Part shown: positions 50,300-62,070 of the stretch, one piece after another
How the letters are laid out: each line of letters begins with the position of its first letter
Numbering within the stretch: the first letter of the stretch is position 1
Source of the DNA: Atopsyche davidsoni
Taxonomy: Eukaryota; Arthropoda; Insecta; Trichoptera; Hydrobiosidae
Length of the DNA stretch: 64,000 bases
NCBI GenBank assembly: GCA_022113835.1
Contig: JAILWY010000024.1
Span: 7,072,501-7,136,500 of the forward strand
Direction: 5' to 3'
Notes under the pieces: generated by a model
Databases searched by the model: none
What the model saw: only the letters and a program-made list of their open reading frames with translations
Told to the model about the DNA's origin: nothing
Program-made: the position numbers and the translations under genes

Positions 50300-51070
50300 C
50301 GGTGAGCTTTCATTTGTAAAGCTTTCACTGTTTAATTTGTCGATAAGCTTTCAACTCAAAACCTCGTACCACATATCTGCAATGTGATGAGATGCCTAAT
50401 GTGCTTTTACTTAAATTATATATGAACATATTGGAACCCACACATTTATGTGCCCACTGAGGTTTTGGAACAAAAGCTCTAAATACATTCTGTTGCTGCA
50501 AGTACAAAGGCTTCATATACGATTTTTAATTTATCCAACCAAAACCTCGTATTACATATGCAAGCTTTTAATTCAATAGCTCTAAATATATGATATTGTC
50601 ATTTCACTTAGCTTCAAGTATAGCTATGTAGTATATTTCAAACCTTTATAAATGTTTTTTAATAGGTTTTGCATTGATAGCATCAACTCGTTATTTGTGA
50701 AGCTTTCACTGTTTAATTTGTTGATAAGTTTTCAATTTAATACCTCGTACCGCATATCTGCAATATGATGGTATGCACCATATTGGCACCACTTCATTAA
50801 TTTAAACGAGCTTTCGCCTTAAAAGCTTTTAATGTGTAACTTCAAATATAAGAGCTATGTATACGATTTTTCATGTGCTATATTTTTCCAAGATAGCATC
50901 TCCTCTTTATTGTTTTCAGTTGTAAAGCTCTCACTGTTAATTTGTCGATAAGCTTTCAATAAAAAAAAACTCGTATTGCATATGCGAGGTTTCGGCTCAA
51001 AAGCTCTTAATACATCTTGATACAGCTATTTCACCTAACTTCAAATATAAAAGCTTTATACACGTTAGCG
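50300..51070 (+). repeat. Degenerate long-period repeats
   Basis: The phrase TAAAGCTTTCACTGTTTAAT, TTGTCGATAAGCTTTCAA, then CCTCGTACCACATATCTGCA recurs with changes at about 50315, 50695 and 50920. Between them shorter related phrases occur (AAAAGCTCTAAATACATTCT, ACTTCAAATATAAAAGCTTT). Spacing is uneven (about 380 and 225 bases), so this is an old amplified array. Confidence 0.6.
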
Positions 51071-52998
51071 TTTGTCACTTCATTTATATAACAAGTTATT
51101 TTAACCTCAAAAGCTTTATGGTAAGTTTTGGCTGATAATTAACAACGGCTCCGCAGTGTTACAAAACATTTATTTTAATTTCTGTTTTTAGAATCCCTAG
51201 ACTCCACACCTCGTATCACAAGAAATTTAAATATTTAAGGTCTCAATTATTTGTTGGCGGACCGGCAGGTGAGTTGCGACTCGGACCGGTATTCAGAGGG
51301 GGAGGGGGGAACAACCTTACCTGCCCTCTCTCACTCCTAAGACCGACAAATTCCTCTACTTGTGACAGAGGTCTGACTAGGGTCGTCATGGTGCTTGCAC
51401 CCCTGTCTAAATCTGAATATATTTAACCCCCGCTACTTTTCAAACGCAGATAATGTAAACCTATTTTAAGCTATTGGCGTAGCGCTTCTTTAAATTCAAC
51501 AGTATACAAAAATTATTTTGAACATATTTTATGACACCTAGAATGATGGTATCGTGGTACAGTGAGAACTTTTGTATTGAAAACTAATGAAACAACAGCA
51601 TCGATATACGGTAAGAGCTTTTGCGAAAAAGGCTCAATGGGCACGTAAATAAAGCGGTGTTGATATCTTTGATATAATATTATGTAATCTTAACGTTTTA
51701 AATTGCTTGCCTACTCCAAAGCTCACGGCACGTCATTGGTGTGGTTATTGCCTGGGGTTTCTATTCTTAACTAACGCCATCGACCGTGACCTTGGATTGG
51801 ATAGCAGCAAGAGCCCTCGTCCAGTTCTGGCGATAATCAAGACACGTCGGCGCTGGTTCACACAGACCCTCAGGGGCTGGTCACTGAGGGTCCCGGGGGG
51901 AGTGCTCGTAATGGGCTCTAATGAATGGCCATTCTGAATGTTTATCGCTGGAAGAAGCAGGAAGTATAATCGCTGTTTGTATAATGGACGGCCGCGCACA
52001 GAGCTGGACTCTCCGTCCTCCCATTCGAGCCAACCACGTAAAAAAGCGCTCACAACTACTTCGACTCTAGTACTCTAAGCACTAAAAATGTTATAAAATA
52101 GCTTTAAATATATAATATGTACATCGGAATTAAAAGAACCCCTTGAAAAGTCAAAGCGCTCACAGAAAAATTGATTGAAATTTCGAGTCTATTCAAATTT
52201 CATAAATGTATTTCAGTGGGAACCTTTCGCAGATAAAAAAAAGTATAATTTAAGCGCTTTTTTTTTTTTCAAAAACACAATTTTTTTTTTTTCGTAGAGT
52301 AAAATTTAAAATAACATTTCAATTAACGAAAGACGTCGAGTGGAAAATCCAAAATTTAAAAAAAAACAGCAAGCTTTCTCGCAGTGTTTCTTTGAGGAGC
52401 TTAAATATATAATTAAATAATGAAGTCCGCAGCTAGTACGCCCCTGGGAGGTGCGTTATTAATCAGCAGGTAGGAAACACGAGAAAAAATGTTACACACT
52501 GTGCGTTTAAGGCTGTTTACACGAAAAGACGTTAAAAGGGGATATTTATACTTCCCGCGAGCGAGCTGCGCCGTAATTTTGTGCGTTTTCGGGAAACCCC
52601 CTCGATTTCAAGGGCTGTTAAATAATTTATATACCTACACGGGCGCATTAATTTTTACAGCCGAAAATTGAACACCCCCAAAAAAAAAACAATTTGTAAA
52701 AAAAATATATATTTTATTTGTTTTAAAAACGAAACGTATAAACGCAAGTATTGATTGAGCAGAGAACAAGAAAAATCGTCGAAAATTAACGTGGTTAAGA
52801 ATGTGGGAGGTACGAAGATCCAATTCGCTAGGAGGTCACAAACTTTATGTAAGAGCCTTTCGAGAGCTTCTTGAGATCGGAGTTGCCCGAAAGTATTCAC
52901 AAACACAGATACTAGTAACACCTGGGCAAATTGGCTAATCATATTCTATTGCACCTGCATGTGCCAATAGCGTCATACAACATAAAGGGAAGCTTGAC

Positions 52999-53106
52999 TA
53001 ATATTTATTTTATAATCAAATGCAAAAAAATTGTATAACTAAGTATAAAAATAAAATCAAGTCTTTTCTGGTGATATCATCACGTTGAAATTCAATCGAA
53101 AATTCT
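52999..53106 (-). repeat. Fragment of the satellite-like repeat, reverse orientation
   Basis: The reverse complement matches the second half of the units at 42063-42645: GAATTTTCGATTGAATTTCA, the GGTGATATCACC-type insert and TTTGCATTTGATTATAA. It abuts hammerhead-like repeat copy 4, in the same orientation. Confidence 0.85.
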
Positions 53107-53109
53107 AAG

Positions 53110-53253
53110 AAATTCAATATTTTTGACAGAGAGTACTTGGTGGAATTCCATTTTAATATTTTGAATAAAAATACTTGAGTGATTTTCCACATTTTTGTTT
53201 TTATTAGTGACCGGTTTCGCCAACCTTTCACGTTGGCATTATCAAACAGAGTG
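53110..53253 (-). repeat. Hammerhead-like dispersed repeat, copy 4
   Basis: Essentially identical to the left arm at 17852-17992, from AATTCAATATTTTTGACAGA through GTGACCGGTTTCGCCAACC to TTATCAAACAGAG. Confidence 0.92.
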
Positions 53254-53515
53254 AGATTTTATATAATAATAAGCAGTTAGGTAAACAATTGTTAGAGGGA
53301 GAGGTTGTTGGAAAGAGAGAGAGTGATTGTCAGGTGGTAAGGGCTAATGTGATTTTAATGTACCTGACAAGTGGAGGATTCTATATAATTGCAAATTTTG
53401 TGAACAAATGTTTTTTTATTAATATCTAAAGTAGTGGCTTTGGGGTGTATCTGTAAATAATAGGTTTTTGCGCAGTAAATGGTTTTTTAAAGATGTGATT
53501 TAGCAATGGGGAATA

Positions 53516-53546
53516 ATTCCACCAAGTACTCTCTGTCAAAAATATG
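53516..53546 (+). repeat. Hammerhead-like repeat, 3' fragment (copy 5)
   Basis: Only the TTCCACCAAGTACTCTCTGT then CAAAAATAT end of the family, in plus orientation. Confidence 0.75.
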
Positions 53547-53748
53547 GAAGCTCGACTGTTTTGCAAATCGTTCGCATGTTATGTCGTCGCGTGCGTTTAT
53601 TAAAAAAAAACTTTAATAATAACTGTTGTGTGGAGCGCAGAGTCCGTCTGTCAAGAATAAAACGGATCGGTGTTGGAATAATTGCCGAGTCACAAATTAT
53701 CTCTCAAAGCGCCGCGCGGGAACCCGGGCCGGCCCGCAAGGAGCGCGA

Positions 53749-53940
53749 TGATTAATCACCGGGCGACGTCCCCGGCTGCGGGGCGGGGTCCCGGGGACCA
53801 GGGGCCAGGGGACTAGGGGACCAGGAGGCCAGGGGACCAGGGGGCCCGGGGTCCAGGGGGCCCGGGGACCGCCGCGCCGAAAGGGACCCCGGCACTCCCC
53901 GGTTCGGCATGAATGAGCCGTCCCCCCCCCCCCTCCCCAC
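53749..53940. repeat. G-rich minisatellite, quadruplex-prone
   Basis: About ten degenerate units of GGGGACCAGG/GGGGGCCC in a tract of very high GC content, bordered by AT-rich DNA and ending in a run of C at about 53923-53932. The plus strand has many GGGG runs close together. Confidence 0.85.
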
Positions 53941-54210
53941 ACCCCTCTCCAAAATAAAACTTAACCAAATTAAAAAATGCATTCAAACACAATCACGTGA
54001 TAAATGATGCCGCGCCCCGCGGCGAGTCTGGCGAGCTGCCGCAAAGACCGGCGTTGAATTCTTCAAAAGTGATTTTGAGTTGATCATTGGCCCCAAGCAA
54101 TGTGTGCCTCCCCGCTCTCCCCACTCTGAGGTTCAACAACACATTTCAAGCGAAATATTAATTTTAACACATGTCATGAGATCTACGAAAGGTATATAAT
54201 ATATATTTTT

Positions 54211-54323
54211 GGCGAAATCGGTCACTGATAAAAACAAAAATGTGGAAAATCACTCAAGTATTTTATTCAAAAATATTAAAATGGAATTCCACCAAGTACT
54301 CTCTGTCAAAAATATTGAATTTC
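54211..54323 (+). repeat. Hammerhead-like dispersed repeat, copy 6
   Basis: From GGCGAAATCGGTCACTGAT (core with one change from ACCGG to TCGG) to AAAATATTGAATTTC. The 5' half of the core is missing. It is inverted relative to copy 4. Confidence 0.9.
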
Positions 54324-54483
54324 ATATATAACGTATAATGGTTACAAGCACGTGGGATGTGTTTGTAGGTTATGGTATTTAAGGGGTTGAAATACTGAGA
54401 TCGAAAAAAAAAATTTAAAAAAAAACGGGACCACATCTAACAAGTAAATATGTATAAATATAGGCGTTGTTTTAGTAAGAATC

Positions 54484-55140
54484 AAAGGGAGTGGAAATAT
54501 TTAAATAATTTCCTATATATTTAATACAATATTTAAAAAAAAAAAACTGGCTGTACAATGCTGGTGAAGTGCTGGACCGTGTTAGCTGCGGAGGTTCAAA
54601 TCCCACGGTGTCGCTTCAATTACCATCATATTTTATGTATATATAATTTCACTTTATAGTAGCAGAGTAAATAATTGCAGCTCCATTCCTTGGCGTGTCG
54701 CGTTTACTGAAAACGTTTTCAGCTGGAACAATCCTTAAGCCTATTACAACTCTCGCTTGAATATCTAAATCTTGCTTTTAATCATCACATACTTCTAGAA
54801 TGATATGCTCTGTTCTTGTGTATTATGTCGCTTTATACTTAATACTACGTAATTGAGTAGTGGACTTGGAATAATTACATGGGGGTATGCTCTGGAAGTA
54901 TCATGTCGAGGTGCGGCAGAAAGAGTATCAGATCTAATCGCCAGAGTAAGGAAATTATTATATAATAATGCTATTGGGCAGACTTTTCTTTCCAATATAA
55001 AACTGTGGTGTAGAAGGACTCGGAGACCCACTACACTAATTTTCCCCTTAGAAAACCATGAACACCGTTTCAGAATGTGAATATGCTCAGTGAAATAGTC
55101 GCCAACCTCCTCAGGGGAGAGGCACTCGATGAAGAAGAAA
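54484..55140 (+). mobile_element. Composite tRNA-headed repeat, copy 1
   Basis: The head CTGGCTGTACAATGCTGG with GGTTCAAATCCC (54593-54604) resembles Pol III A and B boxes. A body of about 500 bp follows and is shared with 58610-59115 (for example TTTCACTTTATAGT, ATTCCTTGGCG, CTGGAACAAT, GAGTAGTGGACTTGGAATAA, AGAGTATCAGATCTAA). The 3' part reads SEIVANLLRGEALDEEET, similar to LINE-protein tails, suggesting mobilisation by such a LINE. Confidence 0.75.
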
Positions 55141-55579
55141 CAACTCTATTGGCCAGTTACATGAACTTATTAAAATAGCTCACTGTAGCTGGCTCGAGAC
55201 AATCATATATTCAGTAAAAATTGTCTTCGTCCAAAATGAAAACAGGTCGGGATTGGCCTGTCAAGACTTAAGGGTCTAGGTCCCATAATCGAGTTTTTTT
55301 TATCATTTTCTAGTCCGTTTTGCGAAAAATCGACTGCACCAATCAAAAATATTTAAATGCAAAAAGTTTGACACATCCCTTCTTCCGAACACAATATATT
55401 TTTATTTCTTATAAATTTACTATTAATATGATAAATATGTATTTTTCAGATTAAAGTGTAGGAATTTGGAGATTCGTCCGGTACATTTTCCAAGAATCCT
55501 AAACATTTAAAAGTCTTTTTATCAATTGGAATTGAAAGATTAAATATAAATCGTGTGCGTCTTATTAATTTAAAAATTA

Positions 55580-56073
55580 AAAAAAAAAAAATCTTTAACA
55601 AACTTTGGTTTTGAAAGTCGTCATTTTATCAAATTTTTCAACATCTTCAAGATTTTATTTTACCCTGAAAATGGACGTTAATTAAATAATAAAAAATATA
55701 TAAATATAATTTATAGTTTTTTCAATACTCTGTAAAAAAAATAAGTTTCGATATAGAAAAATAAAGTGACAATTAAATTAATTAAATGACACGATTTCGC
55801 CAGGTAATGGGCGGTCCTTTGTGTGGTGTCCAACCGGACACCAGAGGCAATTAAAAGGCTAGAAGCAACTGTCTTAAGTACATCAAGCAATTGATGCTTA
55901 CATTCTCCTGACGTTAATACATTTTAATCAAATAAATTTATGCAATATCGAGGAGTGTGGCACGTCTTCCTTTCACCCTATCGCACCGGCTCGCCGACCA
56001 ATCACGGAGCAGGCGTCCGCGGGGTTGCCAGGAGTGTAAAAAAAAAAAAAAAAAAACACACGGCGGCTCTCGG
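55580..56073 (+). repeat. Dispersed 470-bp repeat, copy 2
   Basis: Matches 42970-43438 over its whole length and in the same orientation, with a longer A run (about 18) and a short extra segment (CACCGGCTCGCCGACC) near its 3' end. Confidence 0.9.
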
Positions 56074-58609
56074 GTGAAATGAAAAGGTGCCGTGTCGTAA
56101 TTCAAACAAAAACCTATATTTTAGCCATTATATCATTTTGCTCCGCGGCCGAGATCTTCGCACTGCTTATACCTGTAGAGATAGCCCGATGTATTTCAAA
56201 ATCTATATCCATAAACGTTACGGGACCGGCTTTTTATGTGTGATTTATTGGGATGCGTGTGTGAGATTTCTCGGATTCAGTTTTTTTAAGTATATTTTTA
56301 ATATATTTTTTAATTAAATGACAACGCATAATCTTGCTAAAAATAATGCAAAGCCTTGAACGGCGAAGATCACAAAAAATAATAATACTGTAGTTGCTAG
56401 GATAATTGATTGTTTTTAAATATTATTTTATGCCTGATATATTTCACAAATACACTGTGCTATAATAATAAATTTAAAAATAAATTGGTATAGTAAAGTT
56501 GGAAACATGGCGAAATAAATAGCAAGTGTCGGTATAATATCATCTTTTAAATGTACCACTCCTCAAAGAAGGTTGATGACCATTTTACTGAACTTTTATC
56601 CTCCCGACTTCAAGATTCCTCCTTCATATGTCACTTTTTCCATAAATTTTCCTTAGAGCTGTTAACTATATTTGTTATTTCAAAGAATATTGCTAAAATA
56701 GGATAAAATATATGATAAAGGATATTTTGCTCATTCTGTGCTTTAAAATAAAATCTTACTATAAGGTGTTTACAAAAAGGCAAAAAAATCACATAACGCG
56801 GCATAAATTTATTTAATTTTTGACCATATAAATATATTATTTATAACAATAAACAAAGCATGTTTTTAATCATAATATTGCTGATTTTTCTTTTCATCTC
56901 TAAGCCTTGTACAAAATTTGTAAATTATTCTTGAGAAGTGAGTCCGGCGGATGATAATTCAACGCAGATTTGATTAATGCTAGAACTTTATATTTAATAT
57001 AAAATAAAAAAACAAAAGTATTCTTAAGGACGTAATTAAAAAAAGTACCCAAAGTCGTTTTATTTCATAATTCAAAAGAAAAATACGCAAAAAATAAAAT
57101 ACAACCGAGCCATTGTCGACTGTAAACTTTTTGATTACATATATTTAAAAAAAAAACCGCAAGATAATCGCAAATGCGATAAAACTTTATTTTATCAATA
57201 TTCAATTAAATATATATTTTTTTAAAATCCTACTGTACATTGTCATCTTTTCGAGTTGATAAAATCGTAATAATACTTAAAATATGACCGAATATAATTT
57301 TATCAACTGCTCGTGATTTTTTTTGAATACAATAAAAAATAAATAAATACAAATAAGAATCAATGATGTTTGGTCAGATCTTTAACCCTTGCAGTACCAA
57401 ACCCATGAAATCATGAAACTAATTAACCTATGAACATACCCGTAATGCATTAAAGAGGTGCAACAAATGAATAATAATAAAAAAATAAAAAAGTAATTAA
57501 TTTTTAACGAATAAAATTTTCTAGCTGATGTGGAGTAAAATATTTAACTCTGCGGAGGGATGGTTTATTTTTGCCCCATAAGCAAGGTCGACCCCGTAAT
57601 ATAATTTGACAAGAAAAATAATTTTCATCAAAAGTTGGAAATTAATCTCGCGTTCCTCGGCGCCAATTACCGACGGGAGAACCTTCCGGGAGTTTTAATG
57701 GTAAAACCTTTTTCCAGGGGGATGATTGATAAATATTTACCATATTATCGATAATTTAGTCGTCCGCCGGAGCTGTTTCCGATTATACGCGACCTCTTGA
57801 AATTCTCGACACTTAGACAGTTTGAATAAATAATCTCTCTTTTTGGGTTTTGGATCGTTTAAAAACAGGTTTTGCGTTTCGCTGAAAACATATGCAAGGG
57901 TTATTTTTCAGATCGTCTTTCAGTTTTCAGGTAAACACAAATGATAAAACATCTTCCGCTAGTATCATTTTCTGTGTATTCCTGTAGTTTCAATATCATT
58001 TTACGAGACGAAACAGGGATTCAAACCTTCGCTCCCTGGCGTTATAATTATTTTAAATATTCAAGGTTATATATATATAAAATAATTTATTTTGTTGTCT
58101 TCTGAAAAATTTAATACGAACTACGTAAATACTTGATGCAACAGAAAAATAGTAATTTTTATAAGCGTCGTTAAAAATAATTGCAAAACTTATTTGATGC
58201 TTAAACTTTTTTGTAAAAAAAGTTAAAATGGCCAATGATAACGCGCAAAAAAACTTATAGACTATTAAAATTTAGAAAAGTTAAAAAAAAAACCTACTTT
58301 AAAGAGTGTTTATCACAAAGTTTAGCTCCTTTGGCATTGTTAGATCGAGTTAAGACATAGTTATTAGTTAAGAACGAAGTTTATAAGCTGATGTATATAT
58401 TAACAAATAATAATCTTTTGTGCCATATCTGTAATATTAATTTTATAGGTTGAATATTTAGAAATAAATAAAAACAGTAAATGTTAATAATTATCAGAGA
58501 TTTTAGCTCTGTGATGATTATAACAAAAATATAGAGATTTGAGCATAAATTGAAATACGCTTTTAGGCGTTTTTTCAGTTAGAAATTTTTCAACAAACGA
58601 GACACCTCA

Positions 58610-59115
58610 AAGAGGGTTGAAATATTTTAATAATTTTCTTTATATTTTATACAATTATTATTAATAATCTATTCACATGAGAAGCGAAGAGAAAAATCTA
58701 AAAAACCTGGCTGTACAATAATGGTGGAGTACTGGGCCGTGTTAACTGCGGAGGTTCAAATCAAATATATATATATAATTTCACTTTATAGTTACATAGT
58801 AATATAGTAAATTATTGCAACCTCATTCCTTGGCGAGTCTCGTTTACTGAAAAACTTTTCTAGCTGGAACAATACTTAAGACTAATACAACTCTCGCTCG
58901 AATATCTAAATCATAGTTTTAATCATCACAGACTTCTAGTATGATACACTTTTCACTTGTGAAAGATCGGTAATTGAGTAGTGGACTTGGAATAATTGTG
59001 GAGGGATGACCTCTGAAAGTACAGACTTCTGTATCTTGCTGCAGAAAGAGTATCAGATCTAAACGCCAGAGCTTTGTAAGGATTATATAATAATGCACTA
59101 CACTATTTTCTTCTC
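58610..59115 (+). mobile_element. Composite tRNA-headed repeat, copy 2
   Basis: Same head (CTGGCTGTACAATAATGG, AGGTTCAAATC at 58751-58761) and body as 54484-55000. The B box is interrupted after ATC and the copy ends near ATTATATAATAATGC, so it lacks the reverse-transcriptase-like tail. Confidence 0.75.
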
Positions 59116-59519
59116 TCATCTACTGAAACATCCAAATATTCCAGGCTACATACTATGCAAGAATGTTTATCTCACTCCGGCGCAATTCAACGCGGATGTC
59201 TCATCGTTTCACGTGTGAATCGATTACCAAATATCATAACCTCAAAAAAAAAAAAAAAAAATGTCGAAGCCCTCGGGGGAGCTTTATCTATTTATCGGCG
59301 CTCGCCAGCAACTTCTGACAGAAAAGCTCTGCCCATAATGTACACATTCAACATCCACGGACGTTTATGGGTGCATAAATAATAAAAATGACATAGCGCC
59401 ACTGTTGCCGTCCCGCTCGCTCCCTCGGCAAGTGGCGGCGCGTTAGAGAGGGACGCAGATACGTAACAATGAGTATGAAAAAAAGGTGTTCGCCGCGCCG
59501 GCCCACTAACGGCTAAGGC

Positions 59520-59660
59520 CTGTTGTTTTTTTTTTTTATTTTTTATTTATTTATTTTTTTTATTGTATCGGGGTCTCAGGCCCAACAAAGAGGTATCGAG
59601 GATTCTTTCTCACATTCCGACGACTCGTGTGGGAGCCCGGCGCCCCGGCCCGCTGCATTC
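59520..59660. other. T-rich tract and GC-rich patch, no gene seen
   Basis: A long T/A-rich simple tract (59523-59567) between GC-rich segments at 59395-59515 and 59570-59665. No open frame of note. Confidence 0.5.
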
Positions 59661-59771
59661 GTGAAACCATGCCGCGTGGACTGATTTTATTGGATGTTGA
59701 GCCGCGTCAATTTTTAATCTTCGATGTCACGTTTACGCCGCAGTGTGTTCTCGTGATAACTTCGATATATA

Positions 59772-60239
59772 GGGTGTCCAAAAAGAGTATCGGGTGAATG
59801 TGAATAGTGACTCGGTGACAAGGTTTCAACTCGAGAACTTGCCATACATCTAATCAACCAATTGAAGCTGTTAACGAATTATTCCCTAATAAGGTCATTT
59901 CACGTAGAGGTAACATCAATTGGCCTCCCAGAAGCTCCGACCTTAGCCCTCTTGACTATTTCGTATGGGGATACCTTAAAAGTAGGGTTTATGAGAATAA
60001 TACGACGAACCTAACGGAATTGAATCAAAACATCAGGTCAGAAATGGCAGCAATATCAGCAATCTTTGTTCCAGATTTGGAGAGTGCCAGAAGCGTAACG
60101 GTCACCATTTGGATAACATCATCTTTCCGAAATAATTTTCCATTTTTTATTCTTATAATCAATAATAAAAAAATACTTAATTACTAGTAGTTTTTGTTTT
60201 ACTGAACTAACAAATACCCGATGCTTTCTTTGGACACCT
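59772..60239 (+). mobile_element. Deleted IS630/Tc1-mariner-type element with transposase remnant
   Basis: Terminal inverted repeats GGTGTCCAAAAAGAGTATCG (59773) and, at 60216-60238, the reverse complement with about three mismatches, flanked by TATA-type sequence. Inside, 59842-60115 encodes NELFPNKVISRRGNINWPPR, then SSDLSPLDYFVWGYLKSRVY: the C-terminal catalytic region (WP..SPDL.PLD) of DDE/D transposases of this superfamily. The N-terminal two thirds are deleted. Confidence 0.88.
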
Positions 60240-60249
60240 GTATATATTG

Positions 60250-60680
60250 ACAACAATGTAGCGGAGAGAGTAAGAAGATTCAAGTATTTGGGCAGCTGGT
60301 TGAATGAGAACTGAGAATCAAAGTGAGGATTTAGACAGGGCGCAGTACATTCAATAGACAACCCTAAAAACTCGATGGAGATTCACTAAGTGTTATGCCG
60401 TCTCAGTTCTGCTTTATGGAGTCGAAGCCTGGACACACAAGACAGCTACTATGCAAAGAATTGAGGGAATGCGCAAAAAAAGGGAACTCCTGACGTTGGT
60501 AAAGAAGCGAAAGGTCTCCTATTTTGGAAACATTTTTCGCAACAATAAATATGGCATCCTCCAGCTGATTGTCCAAAGAAAAATTGAAGGAAAAAGAGGC
60601 ATAGGAAGGAGAATTGGTGAGACTGGTCCAGGATAGAGACATGTTCGAGAAAATGGTCACCAACCTCGTATGAGAAGAAG
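60250..60680 (+). pseudogene. LINE reverse-transcriptase C-terminal fragment
   Basis: Frame-shifted readings give RVRRFKYLGSWLNEN, then CYAVSVLLYGVEAWTHKT, then RELLTLVKKRKVSYFGNIF and GILQLIVQRKIEGKRGIGRR. These are the well-known C-terminal motifs of insect LINE (RTE/jockey-type) proteins, ending with an MVTNLV block. Multiple frameshifts and stops. Confidence 0.88.
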
Positions 60681-61299
60681 TATTCTCATGTGGACCAGAC
60701 TTCACACCAGAAAATGTGGACACAGGAGTACCGCGCTGTGTTTTTTTTTTGTGTTATACTGTAATTTTCAATGTTCGACACAGTACTTTGTCATATTGAA
60801 GTTTATTTGGAATTGATGGCATCACCTGAAGATTGGTTTTGTCAGGTGTGCTAAGGTAAAGTCAGACAATCGAGTTTGAGGTTGAGTACCTTTAGTAACC
60901 ACAGGGATCTCCGAATTTGGGTTAAAAAATAATGTGTGTCCATAAAGTGCTCGGATAGTGTTGAGTGCACTTCAGCAACATATTATATATAATATACTTG
61001 GATTAATAATTAAAAGTTTATGTGGCTTTGCACCACTATAAGACAGCTAACACAGGACGCCAAAACATCGTATGTTATATTTTTATTAGCATAGCTTATA
61101 TGTTCTCTGCAGGTATATTAATGCTTATGAACAAAATTTAGCTTTTTGTAACATTATCATTTTTTATGTATAGTGGATAGTGCAGTAGCAAAATAAAAAG
61201 TTTACATTTTATAATTCCTTTCACCAAGTTTATATGGACACATCAGCAGTATTTATAATTTAGTAAGTTTATGTAGTAGTTTTATTTATGAGTAATGTT

Positions 61300-61445
61300 A
61301 ACTTGAAAACATTGAAAACTCACTGGAAATTCACCAAGTGTTATGTTGAAGTTGAAGCCTGGATACTTAAAAATGTGGCTATATAGGAGAACCCTTAAAA
61401 CACCATTGGTTGACTGAGTCACAAATGAGAGTCTTGCACAGAATG
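61300..61445 (+). pseudogene. Second small LINE fragment
   Basis: LKTHWKFTKCYV and VEAWILKNVA readings parallel the RWRFTKCYAVSVLLYGVEAW part at 60374-60440, then decay. Probably an independent, older copy. Confidence 0.6.
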
Positions 61446-61910
61446 CGCAATGATAAAAAAAGCGTACACACAGAAGCAGAAAACATACGTGGATGCGAAA
61501 TTAACGCAAGTGGCTAGAAATCGGGGAGCAGCCGAATATATTGCACTTGGAGAAGATGCTTCGATTCTAACTACCCCTATAATTATTACTAATTTTTTTT
61601 TTAAAGATGTATCTATGTTAGTTAACATCTATGCACACGAGGACCCGACCCGAGGAGACATTTTTATTTATAGGTCGTTGAATGCGAGGCTATTAATGTG
61701 CGAGAGGTGCACATTAAGCAGACGTAACAGTCTAACATGGCCCAGGTGAAGTTATATTCAATTTGTATTTCAATAAAATTATACAGGAACAAACAAATAA
61801 AAACCCCGGCCGATTTATGACCCCCGGGCTGAAATGGATATTTTATATTTAGGGATTCTGGGGGATGTTGCGGGCGGCACGGACAATGTTGTTAAGAAAA
61901 TAAACTTGAC

Positions 61911-62070
61911 TATTCAATATTTTTGAGAGTATAATAAAATAAAACACTTGAGTGATTTTTTTCAGTCTGATAATGCCGATGCGAAAGGTTGGACGAAACC
62001 GGTCACCAATAAAAATTAACATGTGCAAAAATCACTCGACTATTTTATTATATTTAAAATATTAAAATAC
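61911..62070 (+). repeat. Hammerhead-like dispersed repeat, copy 7 (diverged subfamily)
   Basis: Has CAGTCTGATAATGCCGATGC, GGTTGGACGAAACCGGTCAC and AAAATCACTCGACTATTTTA, with inverted flanks (TATTTT...CACTTGAGTGATTTTT at 61926-61960). Sequence differs more from the others than they do from each other. Confidence 0.85.

Noticed and set aside
52635..52942. Minus-strand frame with a hydrophobic start (QVLLVSVFVNTFGQ...)
   Set aside because: Considered as a missing glypican exon, but it lacks glypican Cys pattern and conserved blocks; frame dominated by AT-rich DNA at its end.
54547..54620. Possible tRNA gene
   Set aside because: B box is good but the A box is weak and no acceptor or anticodon stem closes; it repeats at 58709, so it is a SINE head.
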